Shown: positions 1 through 5,349 of the stretch, piece by piece | Position numbering within the stretch: the stretch's first letter is position 1 | Layout: each line of letters opens with the position of its first letter | From: Schlesneria sp. | GTDB taxonomy: Bacteria; Planctomycetota; Planctomycetia; Planctomycetales; Planctomycetaceae | DNA: 5,349 nt | Direction of reading: 5' to 3' | NCBI GenBank assembly: GCA_025353525.1 | Contig: JANXOO010001507.1 | Coordinates: 1 to 5,349, forward strand | The notes under the pieces: model-generated | Told to the model about the DNA's origin: nothing | What the model saw: the letters and a program-made list of their open reading frames with translations, nothing else | Databases searched by the model: none | Program-made: the position numbers and the translations under genes

Positions 1-204
1 GGTGTCAAACCCGGAATTCGCTATGGCAAGACGGATGACTATGGATATTTCGCGGTTGAAGACAAGGTACACTTGCACGACCTTCACGCGACAATTCTGC
101 ACCTGATGGGGATTGACCACCTCAAACTGACTTACAAATACGCTGGTCGCGATTTCAGGCTGACCGACGTTTACGGTGACGTTGTACGCGGGATTCTGGC
201 CTGA
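1..204 (+). CDS. DUF1501 family protein, C-terminal end (partial, 5' truncated by window)
   Basis: Frame 1 is open from the first base to a TGA at 202-204, giving the last 67 residues of a protein whose start lies outside the window. The tail reads [15 protein letters not shown] at residues 26-40, followed by [20 protein letters not shown] at 43-62. From memory this closely matches the usual C-terminus of planctomycete DUF1501 proteins, which typically end with a HDLHAT..HLLG.DH...LTY...[12 protein letters not shown] pattern. DUF1501 proteins are placed in the alkaline-phosphatase/sulfatase-like fold group, often carry a Tat signal, and are commonly encoded next to DUF1549/DUF1553 cytochrome-type proteins. 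Their exact reaction is not established. The catalytic part is not in the window, so nothing can be said about its active site. The 377-base gap to the next gene argues against tight coupling with the efflux gene downstream. Confidence 0.88.
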   Translation, partial: GVKPGIRYGKTDDYGYFAVEDKVHLHDLHATILHLMGIDHLKLTYKYAGRDFRLTDVYGDVVRGILA

Positions 205-419
205 TTGCCATCCATTGCGATCACACGGTTGCAGAGAGGATTCTGGTCGCCGCATTGAGCAATTCAGGTGGAATATACGGTCGCGCAATTCAAGTCAACG
301 TGATTCCAGCCGCGCCAGTTCTGCAACCTGTAACGGTTGGTCTGTCTTGTCGCATCGTACCGGACTTTGCGATAAACGGGAGCCGATCAACTACGATGTG
401 AAGTCCTCACTCGTCACTT

Positions 420-448
420 CCGGTGAGTCAACTCGAATGAGTGACCGG
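420..448. repeat. Imperfect inverted repeat, possible operator
   Basis: CCGGTGAGTCA at 420-430 is opposed by TGAGTGACCGG at 438-448 around a 7-base centre. Nine of the eleven positions are complementary, with mismatches at the sixth and eighth positions. The left arm also contains the small palindrome TGAGTCA at 424-430. The dyad lies about 130 bases before the efflux gene start, a reasonable distance for a regulator site. No promoter was recognised nearby, so an operator role is only a guess. Confidence 0.3.
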
Positions 449-520
449 CGGATTTTGCGCGAGTCGGGCTTCGCGGAACAACGTTGCCATTCGATTTCGG
501 GATCGGATTTCCTGAGGATC

Positions 521-564
521 GGGCAATCTTCGCAGCGTTTGGGCAATGTTGCCGGGCGGGCAAC
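521..564. repeat. Clustered GGGCAA/TTGCC elements with short hairpin upstream of efflux gene
   Basis: GGGCAA occurs at 521-526, 541-546 and 558-563, with the complementary TTGCC at 549-553 and another TTGCC at 484-488. The first two copies are GGGCAAT and sit exactly 20 bases apart. GTTGCC (548-553) and GGCAAC (559-564) form a perfect 6-bp stem with a 5-base loop. The same TTGCC could instead face GGGCAA at 541-546, although that pairing would leave almost no loop. The cluster ends 4 bases before the ribosome binding site of the efflux gene. It could be a set of binding sites for a regulator or a small leader RNA structure. There is no T-run, so it does not look like an intrinsic terminator. 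Confidence 0.35.
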
Positions 565-567
565 CAT

Positions 568-574
568 GGAAGGG
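568..574 (+). promoter_or_regulatory. Ribosome binding site that sets the efflux gene start
   Basis: GGAAGGG ends 7 bases before the ATG at 582. It is the only strong Shine-Dalgarno-like sequence near the start of this gene and favours ATG 582 over the in-frame ATG at 546. The upstream ATG would place the purine run inside the coding region and add 12 residues with no signal-peptide character. Confidence 0.6.
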
Positions 575-581
575 AACCGCA

Positions 582-2285
582 ATGGGCGGCCATCAAACCG
601 GGAAACCGGGGCGTACAGCTCCGTTACCTTTAAAACCTGACGCCGGGAAGTCGATTTCAGACAAACTTGTCACGCTGCTCGCGGCCGCCTCGATTTGCGG
701 CTTTACCGGGTGCGCAAGCTCTGGATCCGAACACCGGCTTTTTACGTTCAAACCGTCTCGACTGAGTCGTTCCGTCGCCCCACCACGGATTGTGATGTCG
801 GCAGCCAGTTCCATCGCGCCTGTCAAAACGATCGATGAACTGTCGCAGCGAGATCGTTCAGATATTCAGCTCACGAGTGATCAAAAATCCCTCCCTTCCG
901 AAATCGAAGCAAACGTCGACGAATCGCCTTCGAATGTGCCGAAGGGACCAAAAGAGTCAAGAGCGGACATCAATCCTGAATCGCCGGATTCGGTCAACGT
1001 ATCAGGAATGTCGCTGGAGCACCTTGAGTTATTGGCACTTGAGAACAATCCGACGCTTTCACAGGCACAGGCGGCGGTCTCCGGACAATACGGGAGTTTG
1101 GTTCAGTCGGGACTCTATCCGAATCCACAGATCGGCTATCTGAACGGCAGCGCTTCCCGGTCTGGGGTAAAACAGTCGAATGGCCTGTTTGCCAGCCAGG
1201 AGTTTGTGACGGCCCACAAACTTCAACTTGCTCAATTGGCGGCCTCAGAGGAACTGAGGCGATTCCAGTGGGATTCCGAAGCACAGCGGATGCGAGTGCT
1301 CAACGATTTGAAAATCCGTTATTACGAAGTTCTGGGGGCTCAGGAACTGGTAGCCGTGAACCGTGAACTTGTCGGTATCGCAAAGAAGACCCTCGACGCA
1401 GCGGAGCAATTGCGACTGAACGAAACGACGAGACAGGATGTATTGCAAGCTGAATTTCAGCTCGAATCGGCCCGACTGAATCTTGACGACGCAGAATTTC
1501 GACACGATGCCGCATGGGAACAACTGTCGACCATCGTCGGAATCACGACGTTGACTCCGACTCCGTTGACGGGTGACCTCGCGGGCGAAATCCCGTCACT
1601 CGACCTCGATCGGTGTTGGCACGAACTTCTGGAAAAGAGCCCTCAACTCAGGTCGACGGAATCAGAGTTGGGGCACGGCCTCGCAACCCTGCGCGAGGCA
1701 CACGCCCAGGCGATTCCCAATGTCACGGTGCAAACGGTCGCGGAGTATGACCGCGTCACACAAGCGACGACTGTCAGCACTCTCGTGGCATTGCCGCTGC
1801 CGATTCACAATCGGAATCAGGGGAATATCGACAAGGCGGCTGCCGACATTCTTGCCGATCGCGCCGACATCTGCCGCGTTCAACTGGTGCTGCGCGATCA
1901 ACTTGCCGACTCGTTTCGACGATACAGAACCAGCCGCCGCCAGTCGGAACGTCTTCGCGATTCGATCCTCAGGAATTCGGAAGCTCAATTGAATCTGACT
2001 CAGCAGCTTTTCGCCAATGGTCAGATTTCACTGGCACCGGTCCTTGCGGCGCAGCAAACGTTCTTTCACAACAAAATTGCATATGTTGAAGCACGGACCG
2101 AATTGAACAAAGTTGTCGCCGAGATTCAGGGACTGCAATTGACGGGAGGACTGAACCCGGCGGCAATCGGTTCGGCCATTCAGAATCAGCCCGGCGGGGG
2201 AGCACAGCGGCAACGAGCGCTTTTGAACGACATCCAGGATCGTGCCTCAAAGCAGTTATTACCGGCGGCCCAGATCGGACAATAA
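582..2285 (+). CDS. TolC/CzcC-type outer-membrane efflux protein, probable lipoprotein
   Basis: This 567-residue protein belongs to the outer-membrane efflux (OEP/TolC) family, whose trimers form the exit duct of tripartite pumps. A hydrophobic stretch at residues 29-43 ends in FTGC. Cys44 is a plausible lipidation site, although Phe at -3 is atypical. Residues 45-142 form a long polar Ser/Pro/Glu-rich linker. The channel domain follows as two repeats, about 146-330 and 340-520. Family hallmarks are LELLALENNPTL (148-159), YPNPQIGY (179-186), the QLRLNETTRQDVLQAEFQLE helix (276-295), IPNVTVQ (378-384), LPLPIHNRNQGNI (403-415) and LFANGQISLAPVLAAQQ (476-492). The rest is heptad-like helix, as expected for the periplasmic barrel. 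The CzcC-like LPLPIHNRNQGNI stretch suggests metal or small-molecule export, but no adaptor or inner-membrane pump is in view, so the substrate is unknown. The stop is 3 bases from the dehydrogenase start. ATG 582 is preferred over ATG 546 because GGAAGGG precedes it. Confidence 0.9.
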   Translation: MGGHQTGKPGRTAPLPLKPDAGKSISDKLVTLLAAASICGFTGCASSGSEHRLFTFKPSRLSRSVAPPRIVMSAASSIAPVKTIDELSQRDRSDIQLTSDQKSLPSEIEANVDESPSNVPKGPKESRADINPESPDSVNVSGMSLEHLELLALENNPTLSQAQAAVSGQYGSLVQSGLYPNPQIGYLNGSASRSGVKQSNGLFASQEFVTAHKLQLAQLAASEELRRFQWDSEAQRMRVLNDLKIRYYEVLGAQELVAVNRELVGIAKKTLDAAEQLRLNETTRQDVLQAEFQLESARLNLDDAEFRHDAAWEQLSTIVGITTLTPTPLTGDLAGEIPSLDLDRCWHELLEKSPQLRSTESELGHGLATLREAHAQAIPNVTVQTVAEYDRVTQATTVSTLVALPLPIHNRNQGNIDKAAADILADRADICRVQLVLRDQLADSFRRYRTSRRQSERLRDSILRNSEAQLNLTQQLFANGQISLAPVLAAQQTFFHNKIAYVEARTELNKVVAEIQGLQLTGGLNPAAIGSAIQNQPGGGAQRQRALLNDIQDRASKQLLPAAQIGQ

Positions 2286-2288
2286 ACA

Positions 2289-3500
2289 ATGCCTGGTCGT
2301 GACTATTTTAATTTCTATTCTGCTGGCCGGATCGTCATCGGCTCGGGCGTGGTTCGACGAATGGCACAGTTTGTCGAGACATGGAAACTTCGTAAAGTCC
2401 TGCTCGTTACTGACAAGATTCTGTCCCGCATCGGTGTGGTCGAGCAAGTGGCTGGTCCGTTACGAACTGCGGGAATTGCGGTGGAACTCTTCGACGGAGG
2501 AGAACCCGAGCCATCATTCGCCGTCGCCGACCAGGCGATCGCGCAGGCAAAATCATGTGCGCCTGACGCGGTGATTGGTGTGGGGGGCGGAAGTAATCTT
2601 GATCTCTCAAAGATCGTTGCGGTTGCACTGACGCACGGCGGCCACTACACCGACTACTTCGGCTTCGACAAGGTGCCCGGTCCGATCATGCCTTTGGTGT
2701 GTATTCCGACCACTGCGGGAACGGGCGCTGAAGTCTCGCATGCGGCGGTGCTGACCGATGTTTCAAACCGCATGAAAATCAGTACGCTCAGCCATTTTAT
2801 TCGGCCGGCACTGGCAGTTGTGGACCCAATGTTAACACTGACGTGCCCGCCGCGAGCATCTGCCGACAGTGGTATTGATGCGTTGACGCATGCCATCGAA
2901 GCATTTACGGCGGTTGCGTATCAGGACCTGGATGTACCGGCTGACGAAACCTTTCCCTATGACGGCAAGCAGCCGATCGGAGATTGTCTGGCTGAACGAG
3001 CAATCGAACTGATCGGTCGACACCTCGAAGCGGCTGTTCGCGAACCCGATAATCTGCCCGCTCGCGAAGGGATGTCACTGGCTGCCACGCTCGCTGGACT
3101 CGCTTTTTCCAACAATGCCGTTGCCGTGGTGCACGCTCTGGAATACCCGTTAGGCGGCGAATTGCACTGTTCGCATGGTGCAGGAAACGGTCTGCTGTTG
3201 CCATTCGTGATGCGGTTTAACCTGCCGTCACGGATTTCCGAATTCGCAAAAGTGGCCCGGTTACTCGGAGAAGAGGTGACCGGTCTTGCTGAGGAAGAGG
3301 CCGCTGAGCGAGCAATCGTCGCAGTCAATCGACTCCGAACGGCGATCGGCATTCCTCTACGAATTCGCGATCTGGGCGGTACGCCAGACCAACTTCCCGG
3401 CTTCGCCAGGAAATCGTTTGCCATCAAGCGTTTGATGCTGCTCAACGGACGGACGCCCACCGAAGCCGATCTGCTGCAGATCCTGCAAGCGGCCTGGTAG
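2289..3500 (+). CDS. Iron-containing (group III) alcohol dehydrogenase family protein
   Basis: This 403-residue protein is a full-length member of the cytoplasmic Fe-ADH family, which interconverts alcohols or hydroxyacids and carbonyl compounds with NAD(P). The N-terminal nucleotide-binding half contains FNFYSAGRIVIGSG (7-20), GVGGGSNLDLSK (97-108) and PTTAGTGAE (140-148). The C-terminal helical half carries the four expected metal ligands: Asp197 and His201 in GIDALTHAIEA, His282 in VVHALEYPLGG, and His296 in CSHGAGN. All ligand spacings match the family. The C-terminus NGRTPTEADLLQILQAAW is also typical. Tyr286 occupies the position that is His267 in FucO; from memory, Tyr there occurs in other subgroups. 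About 16 extra residues relative to FucO lie between His201 and Asp232 and include YDGKQPIGD (224-232), resembling the insertion remembered from ADHFE1-type hydroxyacid-oxoacid transhydrogenases. The start follows the preceding stop by 3 bases with little Shine-Dalgarno sequence, suggesting translational coupling. The substrate cannot be inferred reliably. Confidence 0.93.
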   Translation: MPGRDYFNFYSAGRIVIGSGVVRRMAQFVETWKLRKVLLVTDKILSRIGVVEQVAGPLRTAGIAVELFDGGEPEPSFAVADQAIAQAKSCAPDAVIGVGGGSNLDLSKIVAVALTHGGHYTDYFGFDKVPGPIMPLVCIPTTAGTGAEVSHAAVLTDVSNRMKISTLSHFIRPALAVVDPMLTLTCPPRASADSGIDALTHAIEAFTAVAYQDLDVPADETFPYDGKQPIGDCLAERAIELIGRHLEAAVREPDNLPAREGMSLAATLAGLAFSNNAVAVVHALEYPLGGELHCSHGAGNGLLLPFVMRFNLPSRISEFAKVARLLGEEVTGLAEEEAAERAIVAVNRLRTAIGIPLRIRDLGGTPDQLPGFARKSFAIKRLMLLNGRTPTEADLLQILQAAW

Positions 3501-3517
3501 GCCATGATCGGCGTGAC

Positions 3518-3552
3518 GTTTTTGCGACCCTCACACAGGCATCAGCAAAAAC
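3518..3552. repeat. 8-bp perfect inverted repeat after dehydrogenase stop, weak terminator candidate
   Basis: GTTTTTGC at 3518-3525 is the exact reverse complement of GCAAAAAC at 3545-3552, with 19 bases between them. It starts 18 bases after the TAG of the dehydrogenase. The stem is AT-rich, the loop is long, and no T-run follows the right arm, so this is not a classical intrinsic terminator. Its position just after an operon end is the only support for a termination or mRNA-end role. The repeat itself is certain; the function is not. Confidence 0.3.
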
Positions 3553-3628
3553 AGCCGGTCGTTGAGGCAAAGGTATCCACAAGGGGCGGAAGGTTTTCTT
3601 TGGTTACCCAGACCACCAACAATCAGTC

Positions 3629-3650
3629 GCGGTCGTTCAAGTTGAACCGC
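3629..3650. repeat. Dyad centred on GTTCAA-G-TTGAAC
   Basis: GTTCAA (3635-3640) and TTGAAC (3642-3647) form a perfect 6+6 dyad around a single G. GCGG (3629-3632) and CCGC (3647-3650) extend the symmetry imperfectly, with unpaired bases on the left. A one-base centre fits a dimeric protein binding site better than a long RNA stem, although a shorter GTTC/GAAC hairpin is possible. It lies about 130 bases before the start of the secreted protein gene. A regulatory role is inferred only from symmetry and position. Confidence 0.3.
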
Positions 3651-3776
3651 AAATTCCGTCGATAGCGACGAGTGATGTCTCCAGGAGACCGATGGGTCTT
3701 AAGAAGTGTCGCAACTTCGAAGCATGCCGGTTCCGGCAGGACACGGATGTGCGTCAAAGACGAATGGGATTCCGTC

Positions 3777-5349
3777 ATGGACGGTCGAATCAGGCTGTTG
3801 TTGGTATTTGCCGGTCTGCTGATGATGCAGACGACGGTGTGGGGGGCAGCATTGCCCAAGCCGACGTACACCAACAAGTCCAAATTCCGGATTCCATACA
3901 AATTCGACCCCGCAGCACTCGAACGGATGAAGGCCCGCGAAGTCCAACTGCATGTTTCCCGGGATCACGGAGCGAACTGGCAATTGGCTCAGGTTCGTGA
4001 GCCCGATGGCAACAAATTCGAATATGAGTGTCCAGCCGAAGGTGAATACTGGTTTGCCGTCAAAACGCTCGATGGAAGGATGCAGCTTCATCCACCGCGC
4101 GGTTCATACGAAACGGGTTTGATTGTCGTGGTTGACAATACGCCACCGACTCTCGACATGACTTTGCAGCAGGCAGGTGCTGGCAGGGTGAAACTGAATT
4201 GGCAAGCGGCCGACACGAATCTCGACGTTGCAACGTTGCGACTGGAATACCTGGCGTCCGGTTCCCGGGACTGGGACGAAATTCAAGCCGATGCACAATC
4301 CATCGGGCAGTCAACATGGTCGGTTCCATCCGGAGTCGTCTCGGTCCGCGGTGCCGTATCGGATTCGTCCGGAAACACGAAAAGTTGCAAGGCACAAATT
4401 GATGTTGACTCCCCTGACGACCGTGGCAACAAGGCACGTCCGTCGCTCAAAGGACCAATCGCCGGTGTTTCGATTGATGGCGACGCGATTGACCCAACTG
4501 CAAATCACGGGATCTCAAGTTCCAGAGTTCCCGACCCGGTCACGGGTGAAAGAGGCTACCGATTGCCGGTCATTACTCCACAGGGGACAATGCAAAGCTT
4601 TTCGAATTCTTACGAGCAATTCCCGTCCGTTACTTCAACGGGCCGTGCCGATGCGAATGCTGAATTTGTCCCCGTGAAGACCAGTTCTTCGGATTCGGTG
4701 CCAATCACGTCTGCCATCATGGGATCATCAACGGAATTTGCCCCTCAAACGCAACTGACATCTCGAACGTCACCGATTCACGAATCGCCGCGCCGGTCTG
4801 GCAGCCGTCAGCGAACTGTTTTATCACGTCGATTTCAAGTTGGCTATTCGATCGAAGATGTCGGTCCTTCCGGCATAGGAGCTGTTGAACTTTATATCCT
4901 GACATCAGATGTGAATGGTCGGAAGTGGTGGAAATACGGTGACGATCCCGACCAGAAAAGTCCCTTCGATGTTGAAGTTCCCGGCGACGGTGAGTACGGA
5001 TTCTCGATTCGGGTGCGTAGCGGGGCAGGGCTTTCAAGCGAACCACCGGTGCCCGGCGAACCACCCGAATTCACGATTATCGTTGACCAGACAGCACCCG
5101 TCGTTGAACTGTTTCCGGTCCAGCAGGGGCAGGGCGCCAATACCAATCGTCTGCGAATTCGCTGGCGCATTGTTGAAGAACGACCATCCGAAAAACCTGT
5201 TTCCTTGTACTACGCCGCAAACCGCAACGGGCCGTGGGAGTCGATTTCGGGGTGGAAAGAAGATCGGAATGGGACATTCGACTGGATAGCAGGAGCTGGC
5301 GTCCCGTCCCAGTTCTTTATTCGTGTGATGGCACGCGATGCCGCGGGCA
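3777..5349 (+). CDS. Secreted modular beta-sandwich protein with duplicated module pair (3' truncated by window)
   Basis: An open frame without a stop runs from ATG 3777 to the window edge, giving at least 524 residues. The N-terminus (MDGRIR, then a hydrophobic stretch at 7-22 and WGAA) is a typical Sec signal peptide, with cleavage likely near residues 23-25. Residues 36-128 and about 346-445 form one module type, sharing V(Q/E)L, a Trp, GEY (89-91, 405-407) and an end motif VVDNTPP (118-124) or IVDQTAP (435-441). Each is followed by a second type (129-210 and 446-524) sharing Trp142/Trp463, Tyr158/Tyr479, Trp166/Trp487 and a closing VSDSSGN or ARDAAG. These look like Ig- or fibronectin-type beta-sandwich modules. 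A 135-residue Ser/Thr/Pro-rich linker (211-345) separates the pairs. I recall similar module pairs in exported planctomycete proteins, but no function is known to me; a cell-surface or binding role is inferred. In-frame ATGs at 3675 and 3747 exist. AGGA lies 5 bases before 3747, but only 3777 puts the signal peptide at the start. Confidence 0.82.
   Translation, partial: MDGRIRLLLVFAGLLMMQTTVWGAALPKPTYTNKSKFRIPYKFDPAALERMKAREVQLHVSRDHGANWQLAQVREPDGNKFEYECPAEGEYWFAVKTLDGRMQLHPPRGSYETGLIVVVDNTPPTLDMTLQQAGAGRVKLNWQAADTNLDVATLRLEYLASGSRDWDEIQADAQSIGQSTWSVPSGVVSVRGAVSDSSGNTKSCKAQIDVDSPDDRGNKARPSLKGPIAGVSIDGDAIDPTANHGISSSRVPDPVTGERGYRLPVITPQGTMQSFSNSYEQFPSVTSTGRADANAEFVPVKTSSSDSVPITSAIMGSSTEFAPQTQLTSRTSPIHESPRRSGSRQRTVLSRRFQVGYSIEDVGPSGIGAVELYILTSDVNGRKWWKYGDDPDQKSPFDVEVPGDGEYGFSIRVRSGAGLSSEPPVPGEPPEFTIIVDQTAPVVELFPVQQGQGANTNRLRIRWRIVEERPSEKPVSLYYAANRNGPWESISGWKEDRNGTFDWIAGAGVPSQFFIRVMARDAAG

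Larger units (their letters stand above)
205..581 (+). other. Non-coding leader between DUF1501 gene and efflux gene
   Basis: No convincing protein is encoded in these 377 bases. A 154-codon open frame crosses the stretch (176-640), but its translation is Arg/Ser-rich, resembles no family, and overlaps both real genes. I found no clear sigma-70 promoter; the best TTGAGC (255-260) and TATACG (274-279) pair has a spacer of only 13 bases. No GC hairpin followed by a T-run marks a terminator for the DUF1501 gene. What is visible is an octamer GCAATTCA repeated at 259-266 and 285-292, an imperfect dyad at 420-448, and a cluster of GGGCAA/TTGCC elements at 484-564 near the start of the efflux gene. 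The region presumably holds the efflux operon promoter, but I cannot place it. Confidence 0.6.
3501..3776 (+). other. Intergenic gap between dehydrogenase and secreted protein gene
   Basis: These 276 bases contain no recognised gene. A 53-codon open frame (3504-3665) begins 3 bases after the dehydrogenase stop. Its product would be short and very basic and matches nothing I know, so it is treated here as unproven. Two dyads are present, at 3518-3552 and 3629-3650. No convincing -35/-10 pair was found before the next gene. The gap could separate two transcription units, or it could be an untranslated stretch within one. Confidence 0.5.

Noticed and set aside
255..279. TTGAGC and TATACG as a sigma-70 promoter
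   Set aside because: The spacer is only 13 bases and both hexamers match the consensus poorly, so it is not reported as a promoter.
546..581. Upstream ATG 546 as the efflux gene start
   Set aside because: It would add 12 residues (MLPGGQPWKGTA) with no signal-peptide value, lies within the GGGCAA/TTGCC cluster, and has no purine-rich site at the right distance. ATG 582 has GGAAGGG 7 bases upstream.
176..640. 154-codon open frame crossing the DUF1501 gene end and the efflux gene start
   Set aside because: It starts inside the DUF1501 tail and ends inside the efflux gene. Its product is Arg/Ser-rich with no family features, and the GGAAGGG ribosome binding site lies within it, serving the other frame.
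2957..3505. 182-codon antisense open frame opposite the dehydrogenase gene
   Set aside because: It lies almost wholly within a gene with complete family motifs on the + strand. Its product is Arg/Ser/Pro-rich without recognisable domains, as expected for a frame opposite a codon-biased gene.
3675..3776. Upstream in-frame ATGs 3675 and 3747 as the start of the secreted protein
   Set aside because: Both would place a polar or acidic extension before the hydrophobic signal core. AGGA before 3747 makes that start possible, but the signal peptide geometry favours ATG 3777.
3623..3901. 92-codon antisense open frame covering the gap before the secreted protein gene
   Set aside because: Its start lies opposite the signal peptide and mature N-terminus of the + strand gene, and the translation shows no recognisable domain or convincing ribosome binding site.
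4228..4677. 149-codon + strand open frame inside the secreted protein gene
   Set aside because: It is out of frame with a continuous coding region that has a signal peptide and repeated modules on both sides. The translation is a basic, motif-free sequence.

Overview
The window most likely comes from a planctomycete chromosome. The main evidence is the protein end at 1-204, which has the C-terminal signature of the DUF1501 family, a family greatly expanded in Planctomycetes. Moderate GC content, weak Shine-Dalgarno signals and a large exported multi-module beta-sandwich protein at the right edge fit the same origin. All recognisable genes lie on the + strand. No tRNA, rRNA, CRISPR array, insertion sequence or phage gene was seen.

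Layout: (1) 1-204, the last 67 codons of a DUF1501 protein. (2) 205-581, a 377-base non-coding stretch. It holds an imperfect dyad at 420-448 and a cluster of GGGCAA/TTGCC elements, including a small hairpin, just before a good ribosome binding site. (3) 582-2285, a TolC/CzcC-type outer-membrane efflux protein with a probable lipoprotein signal and an unusually long linker before the channel domain. (4) 2289-3500, a complete iron-type (group III) alcohol dehydrogenase. It starts 3 bases after the preceding stop, so the two are almost certainly cotranscribed. (5) 3501-3776, a 276-base gap with an 8-bp inverted repeat after the dehydrogenase stop and a second dyad further on. (6) 3777 to the window edge, a secreted protein of at least 524 residues that runs off the window. 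It consists of a pair of beta-sandwich modules, a Ser/Thr/Pro-rich linker, and a second copy of the same module pair.

How the genes fit together: the efflux channel and the dehydrogenase form a tight two-gene unit. No inner-membrane pump or periplasmic adaptor is visible, so the channel's substrate cannot be named. The dehydrogenase keeps its NAD-binding and metal-binding motifs, and it carries an insertion resembling the one remembered from hydroxyacid-oxoacid transhydrogenases. The secreted modular protein lies beyond a gap with possible regulatory or termination structure and may be a separate unit. I see no clear evidence of a new defence or mobile system. The points most worth checking are the channel/dehydrogenase pairing, the dehydrogenase insertion, the duplicated two-module architecture, and the repeated motif cluster in the efflux gene leader.
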